NCBI GenBank assembly: GCA_023375785.1
Contig: SZWC01001180.1
Span: 145,386 to 183,926 of the forward strand
Direction: 5' to 3'
Length of the DNA stretch: 38,541 nucleotides
Origin: Penium margaritaceum
Taxonomy: Eukaryota > Streptophyta > Zygnematophyceae > Desmidiales > Peniaceae
The notes beneath the pieces are model-generated. The model did not search any database. It was not told the origin of the DNA and saw only the letters and a program-made list of their open reading frames with translations. A program made the translations under genes and the position numbers. Positions 9,150 through 21,200 of the stretch are shown here, piece after piece (within the stretch, counting starts at the first letter, position 1; each line of letters begins with the position of its first letter).

Positions 9150-12100
9150 TCAAGGCCAGTACAAGAGAGGTGCTAAGTCACACGTACTGATCCACAACTG
9201 AACATGCACGGGTAAGCCGTGCACGTAACAAATGACCTCACAAGCAGGGCACTCTGCAACTTCATTGAACTCTACGCACGCATCATAGAAGACCTCCCCA
9301 AAGGGGGACGCACACATGCCCGTGCATGGGTTTCCCACTTCATATCTGGTCTGCTCCACGTCTGCTCTGCCTAGGTTGAGACTAGCCATCCTGTAACACA
9401 TGACTTGTGCTTCCTCCATGGCACATCCCGTGTCTTGGGCCACACGTGATCTGACCCTGTGCCGGTGCACTTTCAGCCTTGGCTGCCGCTTGACCACTGT
9501 CTTCACAAGGACATGGTTCAGCCTCACCTGCACACATCAAAAGTGAACACAGCACTATTAAGAAGTCACAAAGTATACAAAGTACACAAGGCATCATGAG
9601 CCATGAATGGAGGTCACACAAAGCAGCTTTACCTATCTTCACACAGAACGGCCTCTGCGTTTGCGTTTGCGTTGGATGGGTTCGTCTTCCTCGGATGCGT
9701 CAGAATGGGAGGAGGAATCCATTGACTCCCACTATTCAGTCTCACTTGTCTCATAGTCCAAGGCACTGTCCTCCTCTGACCACTCCAAGGACGAGGGATC
9801 GTTCTCTGCAGGACTGCCAGGGTTGTCAACCTGCGATGAAAATGCGGGTTCCGCTGTGTCATCCACATCTGCCATATCACCTGCAGCAGCACTTGTTGCA
9901 CCACTGCCTGCTGCTCTCGCTGCTACTGCTATTCCTGCTGCTCCTGCTGGTCCCGATGCTCCTGTTCCTCCTGCTGCTCCTGCTGATTCAGATGCTCCTA
10001 CTGCTCCTGATGCTCCCGCGGCTCCAAAAGCTCCTACTGCTCCTCCTGCTCCAGGTGCTCCTGCATATGCTCCTGCTGCTCCTGATGCTCCTGGTGCTCC
10101 AACAGCTCCAGCTGCTCTAGAAGCTCCTGCTGCTCCACGTGTTCGTGCTCCTGTTGCTGCCCCGCGTATTCCTGCTGCTGCTGATCCTGCTGGCCCAAGT
10201 TGTTGTCCACCATCACCTCGCACTCCGCGCCCGGAGGCAAGCTGCTTGGCACGTGCTGCGGCCACGTTAGCTGCAGACAGTGTAGGTGGGTTGGTGCACT
10301 TACGTGGGCCATGTCCGGACAGGCCGCAATGGCTACAGATGTGATCTCTCTTGCGACGTTCGTAGCGGTCCTTGCGCTTGGACTTGGGCCGTCCAGCGCC
10401 ACGCTTTTTGCCCGGGGGTCCCCACCCATTCTCTGCGTACTGCACGTCGCCAAGGTTGACACCGGGCATGGGGTGACGGTAAGTTCTCTTCCACGCCATC
10501 TTTGTGAGGTGGATGTCCACGTACATGTCGGGGTTGACCCCAGCATCCAGAAGCAGACTCACGGCGTGCTGGCAAGGAATTCCGTACTCGGCCCACTGTC
10601 CGCAGCTGCATTTCTTCGCGTTGCAATCCACCTCACGGCCGGACAGGCTCTTTGGACCAGAGACCGTTCCAGACAGTGGTCCAGCCGGGATGATGTTGTA
10701 CTCACAGGCCTTCTGAGTGTAGTTTGATACCTTGGCGTCGGCAAAGGGTGCTAGCGTTGTCTTGCAGTCATGCGCCAGCTTCCGGCGCTGTGCAAACAGC
10801 TTCTGCACCCAGATGTAGAGTTGTGCAAAGCAGTGAAAGTGGTACAGGTGCCTCAAGTCCATGATACGAGCTTTGAGAGACTCGGCCGCGTTGCTCATAG
10901 TGTGGCCTCCACGGGAAACGGGGATGTACACTCGGCTCCACGCCGCGAGAGGGATGCCCGGTTCTGTGCGCCCACCAAATATGTACTATAGTCCTGGCTC
11001 GGATGCCTTAGCCAACTATTCATGTGCTCGCTTGAACTCCCGCAGGGTGTACGCATGTGCCAGAGTCCAGAAGAGGTCCGCGGCGACCCGGCCCGCCTTG
11101 GACTTAGCGTTCTCGCGGATGTGTTGTGCACAATACGTGTGTGTCGCTCCTGGCAATTCACGGGCTACAGCGGCAAGCAACCCGCCGTCACGGTCAGAAA
11201 TGATGGCAGTTCCTTGGTCGCGAGCAGTGGGGTAGGCCTGCACCAGGTACTGCACGAACCATAGCCAGTTGTCTTTGTCCTCTTGACCGCATAGCGCCCA
11301 CGCCATGGGCACGGATTAGTTGTTTGCGTCCCAGTATTGCGCAATGAGTAGAACTTGCTTGAATCCGTTTTTGAGGAAAGTCGTGTTCATGGTTATGATG
11401 TGCCGCACATGATTCCACCACTCCCGACACGCCCCCGATGCTACGAAGGCTCAGCGGAAGACGTTCTTCTTGTCTTCCTCTGCGGTAGCGACCGTCCGGG
11501 GGTCCACCCGTTTCAGCTGCATGACAACCATGGCATGGGGACGTTGCTTGAACACAGAGCTGTGTATCACTCGCAAAAAGGGATGGGGAAGCAGCGATGG
11601 AGGCTATAACGACTTACCTCCACGACATAGCCCAGGAACAGGGACCACGACAACGCCTTCTTGCCCATCAGTTTCTCCTGGGCGGCCTTCTTCGCACGGT
11701 ACACCACGGGGTAATGCACCTTCTCCCCAGTACGGGCCTCGACAATCTGTTGCAACGCTTTTGTGTCCGTGGAGGGCTTCTTCTTGATAGTGTGCTCGAT
11801 GTGTCGCAGGACCCAGGTAGCCCGGCGCGCCTGGTCGCCCTTCTTTCCCTTGGGGGAACACTTGTGGCCATCTACAAACTCGATAACGGAAACGTTGCCA
11901 TTCTTGCGCTGGTAGCGCACCTTTTGGAGCCACTTGCAGCCTGCTTGTTTCCACAGTCCGTAGTGGACCTCCAGGCGAGTTGGCTCGCTACGGACCCATG
12001 ACACCGGCATGTTGCGGTCGAGGGCGTAGTCTTGCACCGCTTCGCGACAGGCGTCCATGTTGCGGAAGGCGCGGCCGCCAAGGAAATTGGTGCATCATCC

Positions 12101-12603
12101 TTTGCGTTTGAGCACACGGGATGGAGCGGCTTCCACATCTTCGACACTGTTCTCCAGCGGTGGCGGCAGGGTCTCATCATCAGACCACCCTACACAGCGG
12201 ACGTACAAACATACATGTCAGTCACATGTGTGGCGAATAGGCAGAAGACATAGTTCACTGACATGGCTAGCGAACTGCGTACTTCGACCAAGCAGGAGGT
12301 CCAACCCCGTCGGCGCCGACGCCATGTCTACAAAGAAGGTGGGTTCAACCCACCGGCATGGTAAGCACAATACGGATGGACACGTTGACTGCCTCCAAGT
12401 CTCATCGTGCGCTCTTCAACACGGTCTGGGGAGCGAGGAGTCATGCGCTCCACAACGTTGACGTGACAGTTCCAGTCGTGTTCCTCCCACTCGGTTACCA
12501 GGAAGGATGACTCCGGGTGGTACCGGGAGACGAGGACCTCGGGTGGGTCATCGTCCTCGTCGTGCGGGTAATCGCCGGCAGTGGCGTACAAAGTGGCGGC
12601 CAT
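9150..12603 (-). pseudogene. MULE-1 transposase, four exons, eight premature stops
   Basis: My model has exons 12603-12354, 12189-11618, 11516-9633 and 9527-9150, joined by GT-AG introns of 164, 101 and 105 bp whose phases match (1, 0, 0), about 1027 codons. The start MAATLYATAG parallels MAGTT in MULE-2. Conserved parts are the MuDR-type N-terminal domain (CREAVQDYA, FVDGHKC), the DDE core (LKNGFKQVLLIAQYWDAN, ISDRDGGL, THTYCAQH), a SWIM zinc finger (CSCGQWAEYGIPCQH) and a CCHC knuckle (CSHCGLSGHGPRKC). A Gly/Ala-rich stretch follows, encoded near 9880-10250. The first catalytic Asp block DGTH reads NTTF. Stops lie at 12095, 11451, 11316, 11016, 10986, 9732, 9639 and 9633, with no frameshift. 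The last exon is the least certain. Confidence 0.8.
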
Positions 12604-13494
12604 GATGGCCAAAAGTGGGTTTAACAATGTACAACATGCGTCGTAATATGCATCCTACCCACCATCTACACTTAGAAAACCCACCAGTTGTTAGCGCGAG
12701 GAGGAGGACCATCCCGGAGACACAAGCCCGCGGCGACGAAGCTGTGAAATTGGTACAACATGTCGAATACACATCAACAATGGAGTCAACGGTCACGACC
12801 CCTGCGGACGACAAGAGAGAACGTCCACATCACATGGCGGTTGGCCAACTTTCCATGACGGTGGAGCTCACGTCCCATGCATCCAGTGTGGGGTCGTCCG
12901 AGGGGGTTACAAAAATTAATAATCCTACCATGCACCTGGACGAAAATGTTCGACAAGGGGAGCCAAGTCAGCTGCGAAGAAAGGACGGTGCCAGCATGTC
13001 AATCCACCTCGATTAATCCGCCAGTTGGCGTCCATGACATGTTCACGACAATAGGCAACATCCACTTGGCAACAAATCGCGTAGTTGACATATGCTTCGC
13101 TTAGATCCCGTTCGCATGTTGTCCTGGTTGACGGCAAGGCCCGCATTACGCAACATCACGGCACGTTCAGTGCATGTTCGGCAAAGGAACTATGTGACGT
13201 CTGCTTTCGCATGTGAGACACGTCGTGCTTTTGGCGCACGTTCCAAAGTTGAGTCCCCTGTTGAAACAATCAAATACATTAGGGGTGACGGGTTCGGTTG
13301 AAGACATGTTTCTTATGTTGGAAATCGACCTGGTCATGAAGACGCCGGAAAGGCATATTACCCGGGCTTTAATTTACTCGATGTAGAAATTATTGCTGAA
13401 ATCGGTGAAATGTAAAACATAATTTACCGGATACCCACATTTCACAAACTCATTCACGGGAAACCGGTGTACCGTGTATTTCTTCCCAACAGTG
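12604..13494. other. 5' flank of the MULE-1 transposase, no gene seen
   Basis: This should contain the promoter and leader of the MULE-1 transposase. Several short ORFs occur on both strands, but none is conserved in MULE-2 or recognisable. Confidence 0.4.
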
Positions 13495-13620
13495 GGTATG
13501 GCATGCATGTTTTCGTGGAAGTGCGAAAACAGTGGGTACCGCACACATCGTGTATGGAAAGTGAGTAGCATGTTATTAATGTGCGAGAAGTGGCCAGCAC
13601 AAAATTCGGAAGTCGAAACA

Positions 13621-13655
13621 GACCATTTTTAACCGTATAAATGGTCCATACGCTA
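13621..13655 (+). repeat. 35 bp terminal inverted repeat, left copy
   Basis: The sequence starts GACCATTTTTAACC and ends GGTCCATACGCTA. It matches the reverse complement of 21201-21235 at 32 of 35 positions. It can also fold on itself (GACCATTT with AAATGGTC). Confidence 0.8.
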
Positions 13656-15277
13656 TATGAACCCTATAGGTGTGAGGTCTCCCGTGGTATCGGGATAAAA
13701 TCCCGAGTATCCGGGTCTCGACCGAAGTGAGTCAATCGCGACAAAAATGAATAAACATATGGTTCAATCCTGAGAAGTTCCTATAGTAGGTCTATGAGGA
13801 GACTAGAAAAAATTGGTGTGTGTCCAGGTGCTAGGTCTCACAAAAGGTGGTCTCCCGAGACAATGGGACAAATCTCCTCATGTCCAGGTCTTGACCCAAA
13901 ATTATGCAATGGAGAGGCAAAGGAAAAAGACAAAAAGGTCCAAGAATGAGGAAGAGGACAAGGAAAAATAATAGAATAAATGAAGAGAGAAGGAGGATTT
14001 TTTTCCCTTTGCCAAGTGGGCCTACCAATGAGGTGGACACAAGTGCACCTTGGCCCTTTTTTGGTTTCCCCTTTGTCGTCGGCGGAACTTTTCCCGCCAG
14101 TGGCACCTATCCCGCTGGCAAATACCTCCCTTGCCACCTGACAGGCTTTGCCGCTAACGAGCTCACTGATCGTTTACGTCGTCAATCGACAAGCTTGCAG
14201 CCGGGAAGCTGATAAGCAACTTCTTGACAGCAGGATTAAGAAGAAGGCTGTTGTCACAGGGGCGTAGATGCCAATGTGGTTGCCATTGCCTCCACTGCGT
14301 GTAGATGCCGCTGTTGCCCATGGTCGATGCAATACCGATGCCGCCACTGCTACTGCTACTGCTAGTGCTTATGATTCAACGATTGCTACTAACTAGGCTA
14401 CGGCTATTGCTACTGCATAGCTGATTCAACTGCTTCAACGACTGCTCCGGCAATTGCTTCTCACTAGGCTACTGCTGCTATTGCTGCTGCTAAAGCTGTT
14501 ACCTTAGCTGGTTGGGCTTCTGATGTTGTTGAGGCTACTGCTGCTACTGCTATGGTGGCCTAAGACACAGCCCCTATGGTTGTTCCTCCTACTGCACGCG
14601 GCTGTTGAATGCCACCATTGCCGTTTTCTTGTGGGACCGGTGTAGTGCTGATGCAGCCGCTGCTGTTGCTACAGCCACTACGGCTGGCTTGGCTACTGCT
14701 GCACATCTGCTGGAGCTGCTACTACGCATGCTCCTACAGCTACTCCTATTGCCGAGGTTGCAGGTGGTGCTGGTTTGGCGGCCTAAGACACCATCACTCG
14801 TACTGTACGTCACCACCAAGACGGCCGCCTCTGCCAAGGAAACTTTGGAAAAACGTTCGGCAACATTCCGCCTCCGGCTCTACGGGAGGAGTACGTGATG
14901 TGAGCCCTCAGCTCAGGACCTCCACGTTGTAGAAACAGGGTTGAGACATTAATCGGGACAATGGGCTTGTTTGTGGATAGTCGGGTTTAGCCCATGTCCG
15001 TCTCGTGATGACCTTGGTTTACCAAAATATTCAGCAAGACCTAATGGGGTGGTTCGACCCCGAGCAGGATGGTGGAGAGCCGCGAGCAAGATCGGGCCCA
15101 GTGCTCGCTCGCTCGACGGCTCCCCCCGTCATGTAACACCTCTGTGCTGCGTGACTCCTAAACACTTCTAACTTTACACACAATCTAAGCGTTTTGCGTG
15201 CATCAGCGTTCCTTGGCCTCTCCATGTCCATTGCTCCCCTCACGTCTCTTGCTCCTAGGCAGTTATCTGCTATCTAC
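13656..15277. other. Low-complexity and unassigned sequence, possible LTR at its end
   Basis: 13670-13730 and 13845-13900 share an imperfect direct repeat starting GGTCTCCCG. The first copy has the hairpin TCGGGATAAAATCCCGA. 14300-14770 is rich in GCT/CTG triplets, so it reads as Ala- or Leu-rich in several frames; I do not treat this as coding. The part just before 15278 should be the end of an LTR, given the primer-binding site there, but I cannot locate the LTR start or a second copy. Confidence 0.45.
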
Positions 15278-15289
15278 TGGTATCAGAGC
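15278..15289 (+). other. Primer-binding site of a copia-type LTR element
   Basis: The sequence TGGTATCAGAGC is the classic Ty1/copia minus-strand primer-binding site, complementary to the 3' end of initiator methionine tRNA. It marks the junction between a 5' LTR (upstream) and the internal region (downstream) of a plus-strand element. The matching coding regions may be the copia pieces at 22205-22922, but ~7 kb of other sequence intervenes. Confidence 0.7.
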
Positions 15290-16480
15290 AAGACGGGAGA
15301 GCAACACTCACGAAGAAGGAGAGACGCGTCTAGCCATCGCTCCACACTCATGGGACCACGGCCATCTTCTCCACGACCTTCCTCCCATCAATCCTGCCAC
15401 TCTCTTGCGTCCTAGCTCACCTCGCACACACTTGACCCCCTTATCTGCGCTGGTTGTGAAGAGCCCTCGTCACCCCCAAGCCGATTTCGGCATTGCAACC
15501 CGCAATCCTCCTTGCGGCAGCCACCCGTCTACATAGGTGGTGGCGTCGTTCCTGCGACGTCTTCCTCACAACCGCCTGATGTCATAGGCAGCTGTGCTTG
15601 TGCCCGAAACAGCTGCAGGGCAGCTGGCATTGCTTCCGCATCCGGAGCGTAGCCAACTGCCAACTACAGCCCCGGGCGTGCCTGACGGCAGTGTTGTGTC
15701 CGTGACAACGTCGACTACAATATTTCGCAATTGGCAGCATCCCTTGTCACAACACGAGCCGCACGGCAGCCGACCCATCACCCGCTTAGCAGCCAACCAG
15801 TCGCCCCACCCACCTATCGGCGACTGTGCTCCACGAATGGCATGCCCGTAGCAGCAGCAGGGCAGCCAGCACCTCTATTGTAGCTGCTGCATTTGCCCTA
15901 GCCGGTTGCAGCCGCGGACGCATTGCTGTGCCCGGGACAACGCAGACGGCTACACCAAGGATCTGGCAGCCAGCAGCCCTTGTTGCCGCAGGCGGTCAAC
16001 CTCGGTCAGCCACCTCAGTGGCCTCTCTCGTCACGCTGGCACTCCCCAGGTGTGTCGACACTGTCCCCGCTGCCGCCATCCACGAGGAGCGGAGAACAAT
16101 ACACCGCGAGCGTCGCCGACACTGCACCAACGCCGGGTCTCCCATGTCCGACTCCTCCAACTCCCCTCGGCTTTCTCTGGTAAGAGACTCACCACCTCAC
16201 ACCCAACACACCTCGGGGAGGGGGACACCAGTTTTGTTGCTGAGGCTACCGCACTTGACTTCCACGTGGATCTCCACCGTGACGCCATCCGCGTGGCCCG
16301 CTCCCTCACCGTTGTCTCCTTTGCTATCATCAACGCCACCATAGCGACGTCGGCCACCTTTGCAGTCGCAGCTAGGGCGGCACGTGCCCCTACGTCCACG
16401 ATAGCTAGACTAGCCACCGAGGTCTACACTGAGGCCGCTGTCGTGATAAGGTCTGTTGCAACCGCTGCTGTGAATTAACC
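15290..16480 (+). other. Probable internal leader or degraded gag of the LTR element
   Basis: GC-rich sequence with several overlapping open frames, the longest 15906-16478, Ala/Arg/Ser/Thr-rich. I do not recognise a gag or zinc knuckle. Its position just after a primer-binding site makes an untranslated leader or ruined gag the natural guess. Confidence 0.35.
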
Positions 16481-16748
16481 TCAGTTTGGGATGTTTTGTG
16501 GCAAGACTCAGAAGGGTTGGCTGTTTAAAACTCATGCCATGGCTCAGTATAGGTTGTACATGCACTAAACCGTTTTGTTTACGCAAAATGACGACTACAA
16601 TGTGTACCAGGTTGCAAAACCACAATGGTGACGTGCATCAAGACAAATTCTTGATGAAGAGTAATGAAAGCACTGAACGTGTAACGACCACTTGACGACT
16701 CATCTATTCACCACAACAATGCGGAATGTGCAGAATGCACAAAACGAG

Positions 16749-17071
16749 CGTCGATTGCATAGTTACAAGGGCGTTGACGACATCATTGACATAAGTGCCG
16801 ACTGCACTACGAGCAATAGCAGAAGTGCTAATAGCAGAAATTTTATCTGTGCCAAACACACCCCTCAAAAAGTGCAAGTTGCACTTGTATTACAGATGAC
16901 AAAAATATCCTTGATGCTAGTGCCGAACCAACTGCTCATGGTCTACGGAGATATGACCAGAATAAATACCGATGGAGTATCCACATGGGTGTTGGCTACA
17001 CCAAGGATGCTGGGTATTTTTATTTGTGAGTGGATTTTGACATAACAAGAATGTGAGTGCCGATCGCATTC

Positions 17072-17105
<34 letters not shown>

Positions 17106-17530
17106 TACACACACACACACACACAATGGTGGAAATCCACGCGTGATGGTTGATTGACAAGTGCCGATTGCACTTGAAAGATAACCAACATGGGAATTGC
17201 AATCATAGCATTCATGCGAGTGCCCGACATACGATTACCATGATGTTGAATGCTGGGCCGATGATTGTATCGGTTGAATCGTTGACACGAGTGCCAAATG
17301 CACCGTTGTCGTAAACATTGATTGCACAATTGACAAACGACGAGGGTTGCACTTTTGTCATGGGTGCCGAATGCACCACTGATGCGAGTGCCGAATGCAC
17401 CACTGATGCGAGTGCCGAATGCACTATGGCCATGAGTTCCAATTGGACTAGCTATGCTAGTGTTGATGGTATAACACATGTTATAAGATGTCGATTGCAA
17501 TGATAACATGGGTGTCGATCGCACCCTGTT
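16749..17530. repeat. Array of short palindromes, core GTGCCGATTGCAC
   Basis: At least ten variants of an imperfect palindrome GTGC-CGAnn-GCAC occur here. They lie at about 16796 (GTGCCGACTGCAC), 16872 (AAGTGCAAGTTGCACTT), 17054, 17160 (CAAGTGCCGATTGCACTTG), 17290, three 24 bp units at 17364, 17388 and 17412 (GTGCCGAATGCAC), 17488 and 17512 (GTGTCGATCGCAC). A related GTCGATTGCAT lies at 16750. Spacing outside the 24 bp run is irregular (25-75 bp). Confidence 0.7.
17073..17125. repeat. (CA)n microsatellite
   Basis: An almost pure CA dinucleotide run with one interruption (GCAT near 17103). Confidence 0.97.
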
Positions 17531-20500
17531 GTATTAACTAGCAAAAACTAGCCAACGCTTTACCTAGCCGTGCTAGCTTGCGGTAGACCACCAATAAAAG
17601 CTTATGACCTATGTGCGGAGTGGTTCTACGGGCAAGTGCATCAAGCACGTTACTTGAAGCACCGGAATCAAGTTGTCTCATATTTGCAAGGCATCTCAAT
17701 GAAGTCAAGGATGGTCACACCGTCAAATTCTCCAAATAGAGAACCGACAGGCATGACTAAGAACAATCACAAACAGATGTGGTGAGGAGATGTACGTCCA
17801 AACGGTGTGAAAAAAAAACGAAGCGATCTCGGTCATCACCGATAGCAACGACCATTTGAAATTAGAGATTTTACCGTGCTGATAGCAGTATGGAAAGATA
17901 CTTCCAAAAGAAGTTTAGATCAAAAAATAAATGAATAAATCAGAGGTGTGACGAGGACGATTTCCTTTTACTTGGACCATGCTACAGGTGGACGAACGCC
18001 TCCGTACCCATAGATAGAACGTGTTGCAAACCCAATCGGTTGAGCACCAGTTTCAAATATGCACGGCTTGCATGACCGCAGGAGGTCGGAGCGCATGACC
18101 AAGTGCTATGGACAACCCTCTTTTCAATGGGTCATGGTATATGATTCATACCATGGTACTTGAGTCACGTGCAATTGGGTACACTTCATGCGTGGAAAAC
18201 GTGAAGGACATACACAAAACCCTTATCCAACTGTTAGTACGTCGATCACGACATCAAGTCATGGATAAGTTGGAAAAACGAATGATCACAACAGCTTTAT
18301 GACATTTGAACAAGCTGACAATATCAGCTGATGTCTTGGATATAAATGGCGACGCCTTTGCACCAAACAAGTGGTTTGGTGGGTGGAAGACGTGTGCTAC
18401 AACAGTCGCACATCCCATTGCACTACAATTTTCAAGGGCAAATGCGATCGTTTCATGATTTAGCCCGTGTCATGATTATGTCATGAGATGTGAAACCGAC
18501 CAGGTGTGTTAGCACGTCAACTTCAATCCTTGAGGATTGTCATCGTGTTGCCTATGCACAGTGTGTCGTAGATGCATCAGTACCTTTCGAAGGTTCTGAG
18601 CATCATTAGTCATGACCGATACAAACATCGGTCCATGATTGAACGTGTCAAGGATGGAATCCTTGAATAGATCCAATGGAGAAACCATGGACATCGTATC
18701 ACTCGATGAGTGATGAACAATTTGTGGTACTTGATCAGTACTGACGATAAAAAGGTACATGAGCGTACTGATAACCCTCTTCAAAAGACAAGGATAACGA
18801 ATTATCAGTGGAGATTGTATATGCATCAAAGAGGGGTGATGACTCTTCTATGGGTCCTCAAAGGTTAAAGACGCCGCAATACGGTGGTTGGAGACTGCAA
18901 AAGTCACTCTCTGGCATATGACGAGATCGGAAAAAATGTCAACTATGAACATGTTTGAAGGTGACACCTTCATTCTATCATCACTCGATGAGTGAACATG
19001 TCATGGACACTGATAGACAAAAGTGTATGAACCGATGTCGGTAAGATGAGTTCACCCATAGTTCTGTGAAAATTCCATTTCAAAGAAAACGAGCGACACT
19101 CCTTTTATACATATGGAGTCCCAGAGTACTATGACGATCTCCTAGTTGTCTACAAGCCAACTACGACATGGTTGGGATCACAAAAAGGTCTACGTTTTGT
19201 GTATAAAGCTTATGACCATGGGAACGACCTATAAGCCGATAGCTTTGTCCTAACAGTTTGTTAGCATCCATATCTTGGTGGTCCAACCGACCACATAACG
19301 AGTCATAATCAACATTGAAACAATATAACGACCAGTGTGTCATAACCAAATGCTGATGTGAATGGACTCTTCGAGATGGTCCTTGGGAAACGATACCCGT
19401 CCTTAGATCCTTCGGATGTTTTAAGAAACGCCTAAAAGTTGATGGCCTCGTGACACAATACACTAGTCGCGTACGTCACGCTCTTCAAACATCATGCCGA
19501 TGGATTCTGATCATGCCAAAGATATGGTATAGCACCGCCTATGCAATTTCGATGTGAAAAGTAAATCCAACATCCGTTTTGTTGGAATAAAACCATTCTC
19601 CAAGAGAGTTCACGATGTATTCGAAGCATGCTCACTGACCCGAAAAGTCATGGTGAAGCGGCTCGAGTCCCTTGCTTTTGGGGATGGTTTCATTGATGTA
19701 CATTGCTAAATATAAGTACAATATGTTTTTGGATGTCGCTGCGGTGATATCCAGGATTGTGGTGGTTTTTTTGATGTATTCGATGAGGGTGATGCCCTCT
19801 GTAATTGTCTCAGATAAGGCATATGAAAAGCACTCTGTTGAGTAGAATTACCGAATGTATACAATAGAAGACATTGAAGCAACATGGATTATTGCAACTT
19901 GGCAAACACAATCTATTCACCGGTTCTCAAATGGAACTCTTGGACGTGATTACATAATCCCAATAATATCTAGGAACTAGTTGTTCCAGGATCACCGGAT
20001 GTGATTTGGAAGTGTTTGATCACAATCACATGGAATTGACGCCCGAAAGGTGTTCGTCCAACTTGTACCGTAATGATTGTGATCATGATACACCCGTTTG
20101 GTGAATACCATAAGCTGAACACTTTGTTCGTGGATAGAATCCATAGTCATTGAGATCGGTTATCTCAGCTAACCTAGTTAAAATGCAGTGTGCTTTTAAC
20201 AGGGATGTGAGTGGCAGCCTGCAGTACCCATTTCAGACAGAAATGAGGGGTTGATGGTTGAAAACAAGATCATCTAGGTCAGAGCATTGCCGCATCTAAT
20301 GACGGAAGTTGACGATAACTGCGCGTGCTAGACGACCAATGCCGCCTCCTTCAATGATGAGCGCAATTTTTTAAAGGAAGAACAAGTGTGCTCAGAAACC
20401 ATGTATTAGGAACTTGGTGCCTCCCAACCCTAAGATCAAGCTAGCATGCGAGTTGCATGGGCTTAGTGGAGCTTGGTTGAGTTCAGCAAACCAACCCACA

Positions 20501-21200
20501 GGTGTTGAAAGAGGTCTAGTAGACCTACGTATGGTCATGAACACGTGGTTGCAAACCAAGAGGATTGATGTCAGTATCTTGGATTGCATATATTGGTAAT
20601 GTTGCGGGGAAGTACCGCCTTGGCAACGACCCCTTGGAAGAGATCATGTCCAGACGACATGGGAAATGTTGTGTGGACCTGGAGTATTCTTGCGGGGACG
20701 CCCGGTTGATTGGTCGCAGGGACACTCCTTGCAAAGGGGGGGGAGGCATAACCACAATAGCTTGCTGAACACGTACCACATGGAATGTGGGAAAATTCAT
20801 CATATGTACTCTCTTCCAAACTGGCATGACATTGTTGACAATGTACGTCCCAAAAGGCATCAACCGTGCCACCGGTACACATGTGTGAGGAGTCTTCGGT
20901 GAAGAACCGTCAACACTTGTACAGAACATAAAAGGATTGTATGTGTCTCATCTTAGTAATAGCCAAGGGATCACTCGATCAACACCGGATGTTGTACGCA
21001 AATGACCATAATCACAAAAACCACAAGTCTGTAGTTGATTGTACATGAACGTGACGCAACCGTGTTCTGGATGACAAGAGTTCACACGTGTGATCTTGTT
21101 TGCGCTTCTTGTTGCATGGTTTGCATCATGAAGTACGTGATGATCAAACCTCCGTTAGCAAAAATGAACGGGGACGGTTCGAAGAAAAGGGAGAGGAATG
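17531..21200. other. Long stretch without recognisable genes
   Basis: About 3.7 kb of AT-leaning sequence in which the longest frames on either strand are about 60-135 codons. None has a recognisable domain. Small structures include an 8 bp stem hairpin near 18132-18153 (CATGGTAT/ATACCATG) and two copies of TCACTCGATGAGTGA near 18697 and 18977. No tRNA or rRNA was seen. Confidence 0.5.

Larger units (their letters stand above)
6896..13580 (-). mobile_element. MULE-1, an old Mutator-like element (ends approximate)
   Basis: The element is inferred from its contents: a MULE transposase pseudogene on the minus strand (9150-12603) and two small plus-strand ORFs of the family found inside MULE-2. 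Inverted, diverged arrays sit at both ends. On the left, TACCCACTGACTTCGCA near 6917 is followed by related copies at roughly 30 bp spacing to about 7030. On the right, the reverse complement of 13495-13545 reads TACCCACTGTTTTCGCA. The size (~6.7 kb) and layout match MULE-2. No target-site duplication could be found, so the ends are approximate. Confidence 0.55.

Noticed and set aside
9596..10344. Plus-strand Ala/Pro- and Leu-rich frames over GCTCCTGCT repeats
   Set aside because: They are the antisense of the Gly/Ala-rich tail of the MULE-1 transposase.
14300..14900. Ala/Leu-rich frames in the GCT-rich stretch
   Set aside because: Low-complexity triplet repeats open in several frames with no conserved motif or counterpart.
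20525..20929. 134-codon minus-strand frame
   Set aside because: No recognisable domain, overlapping frames on the other strand, and no conservation elsewhere in the window.
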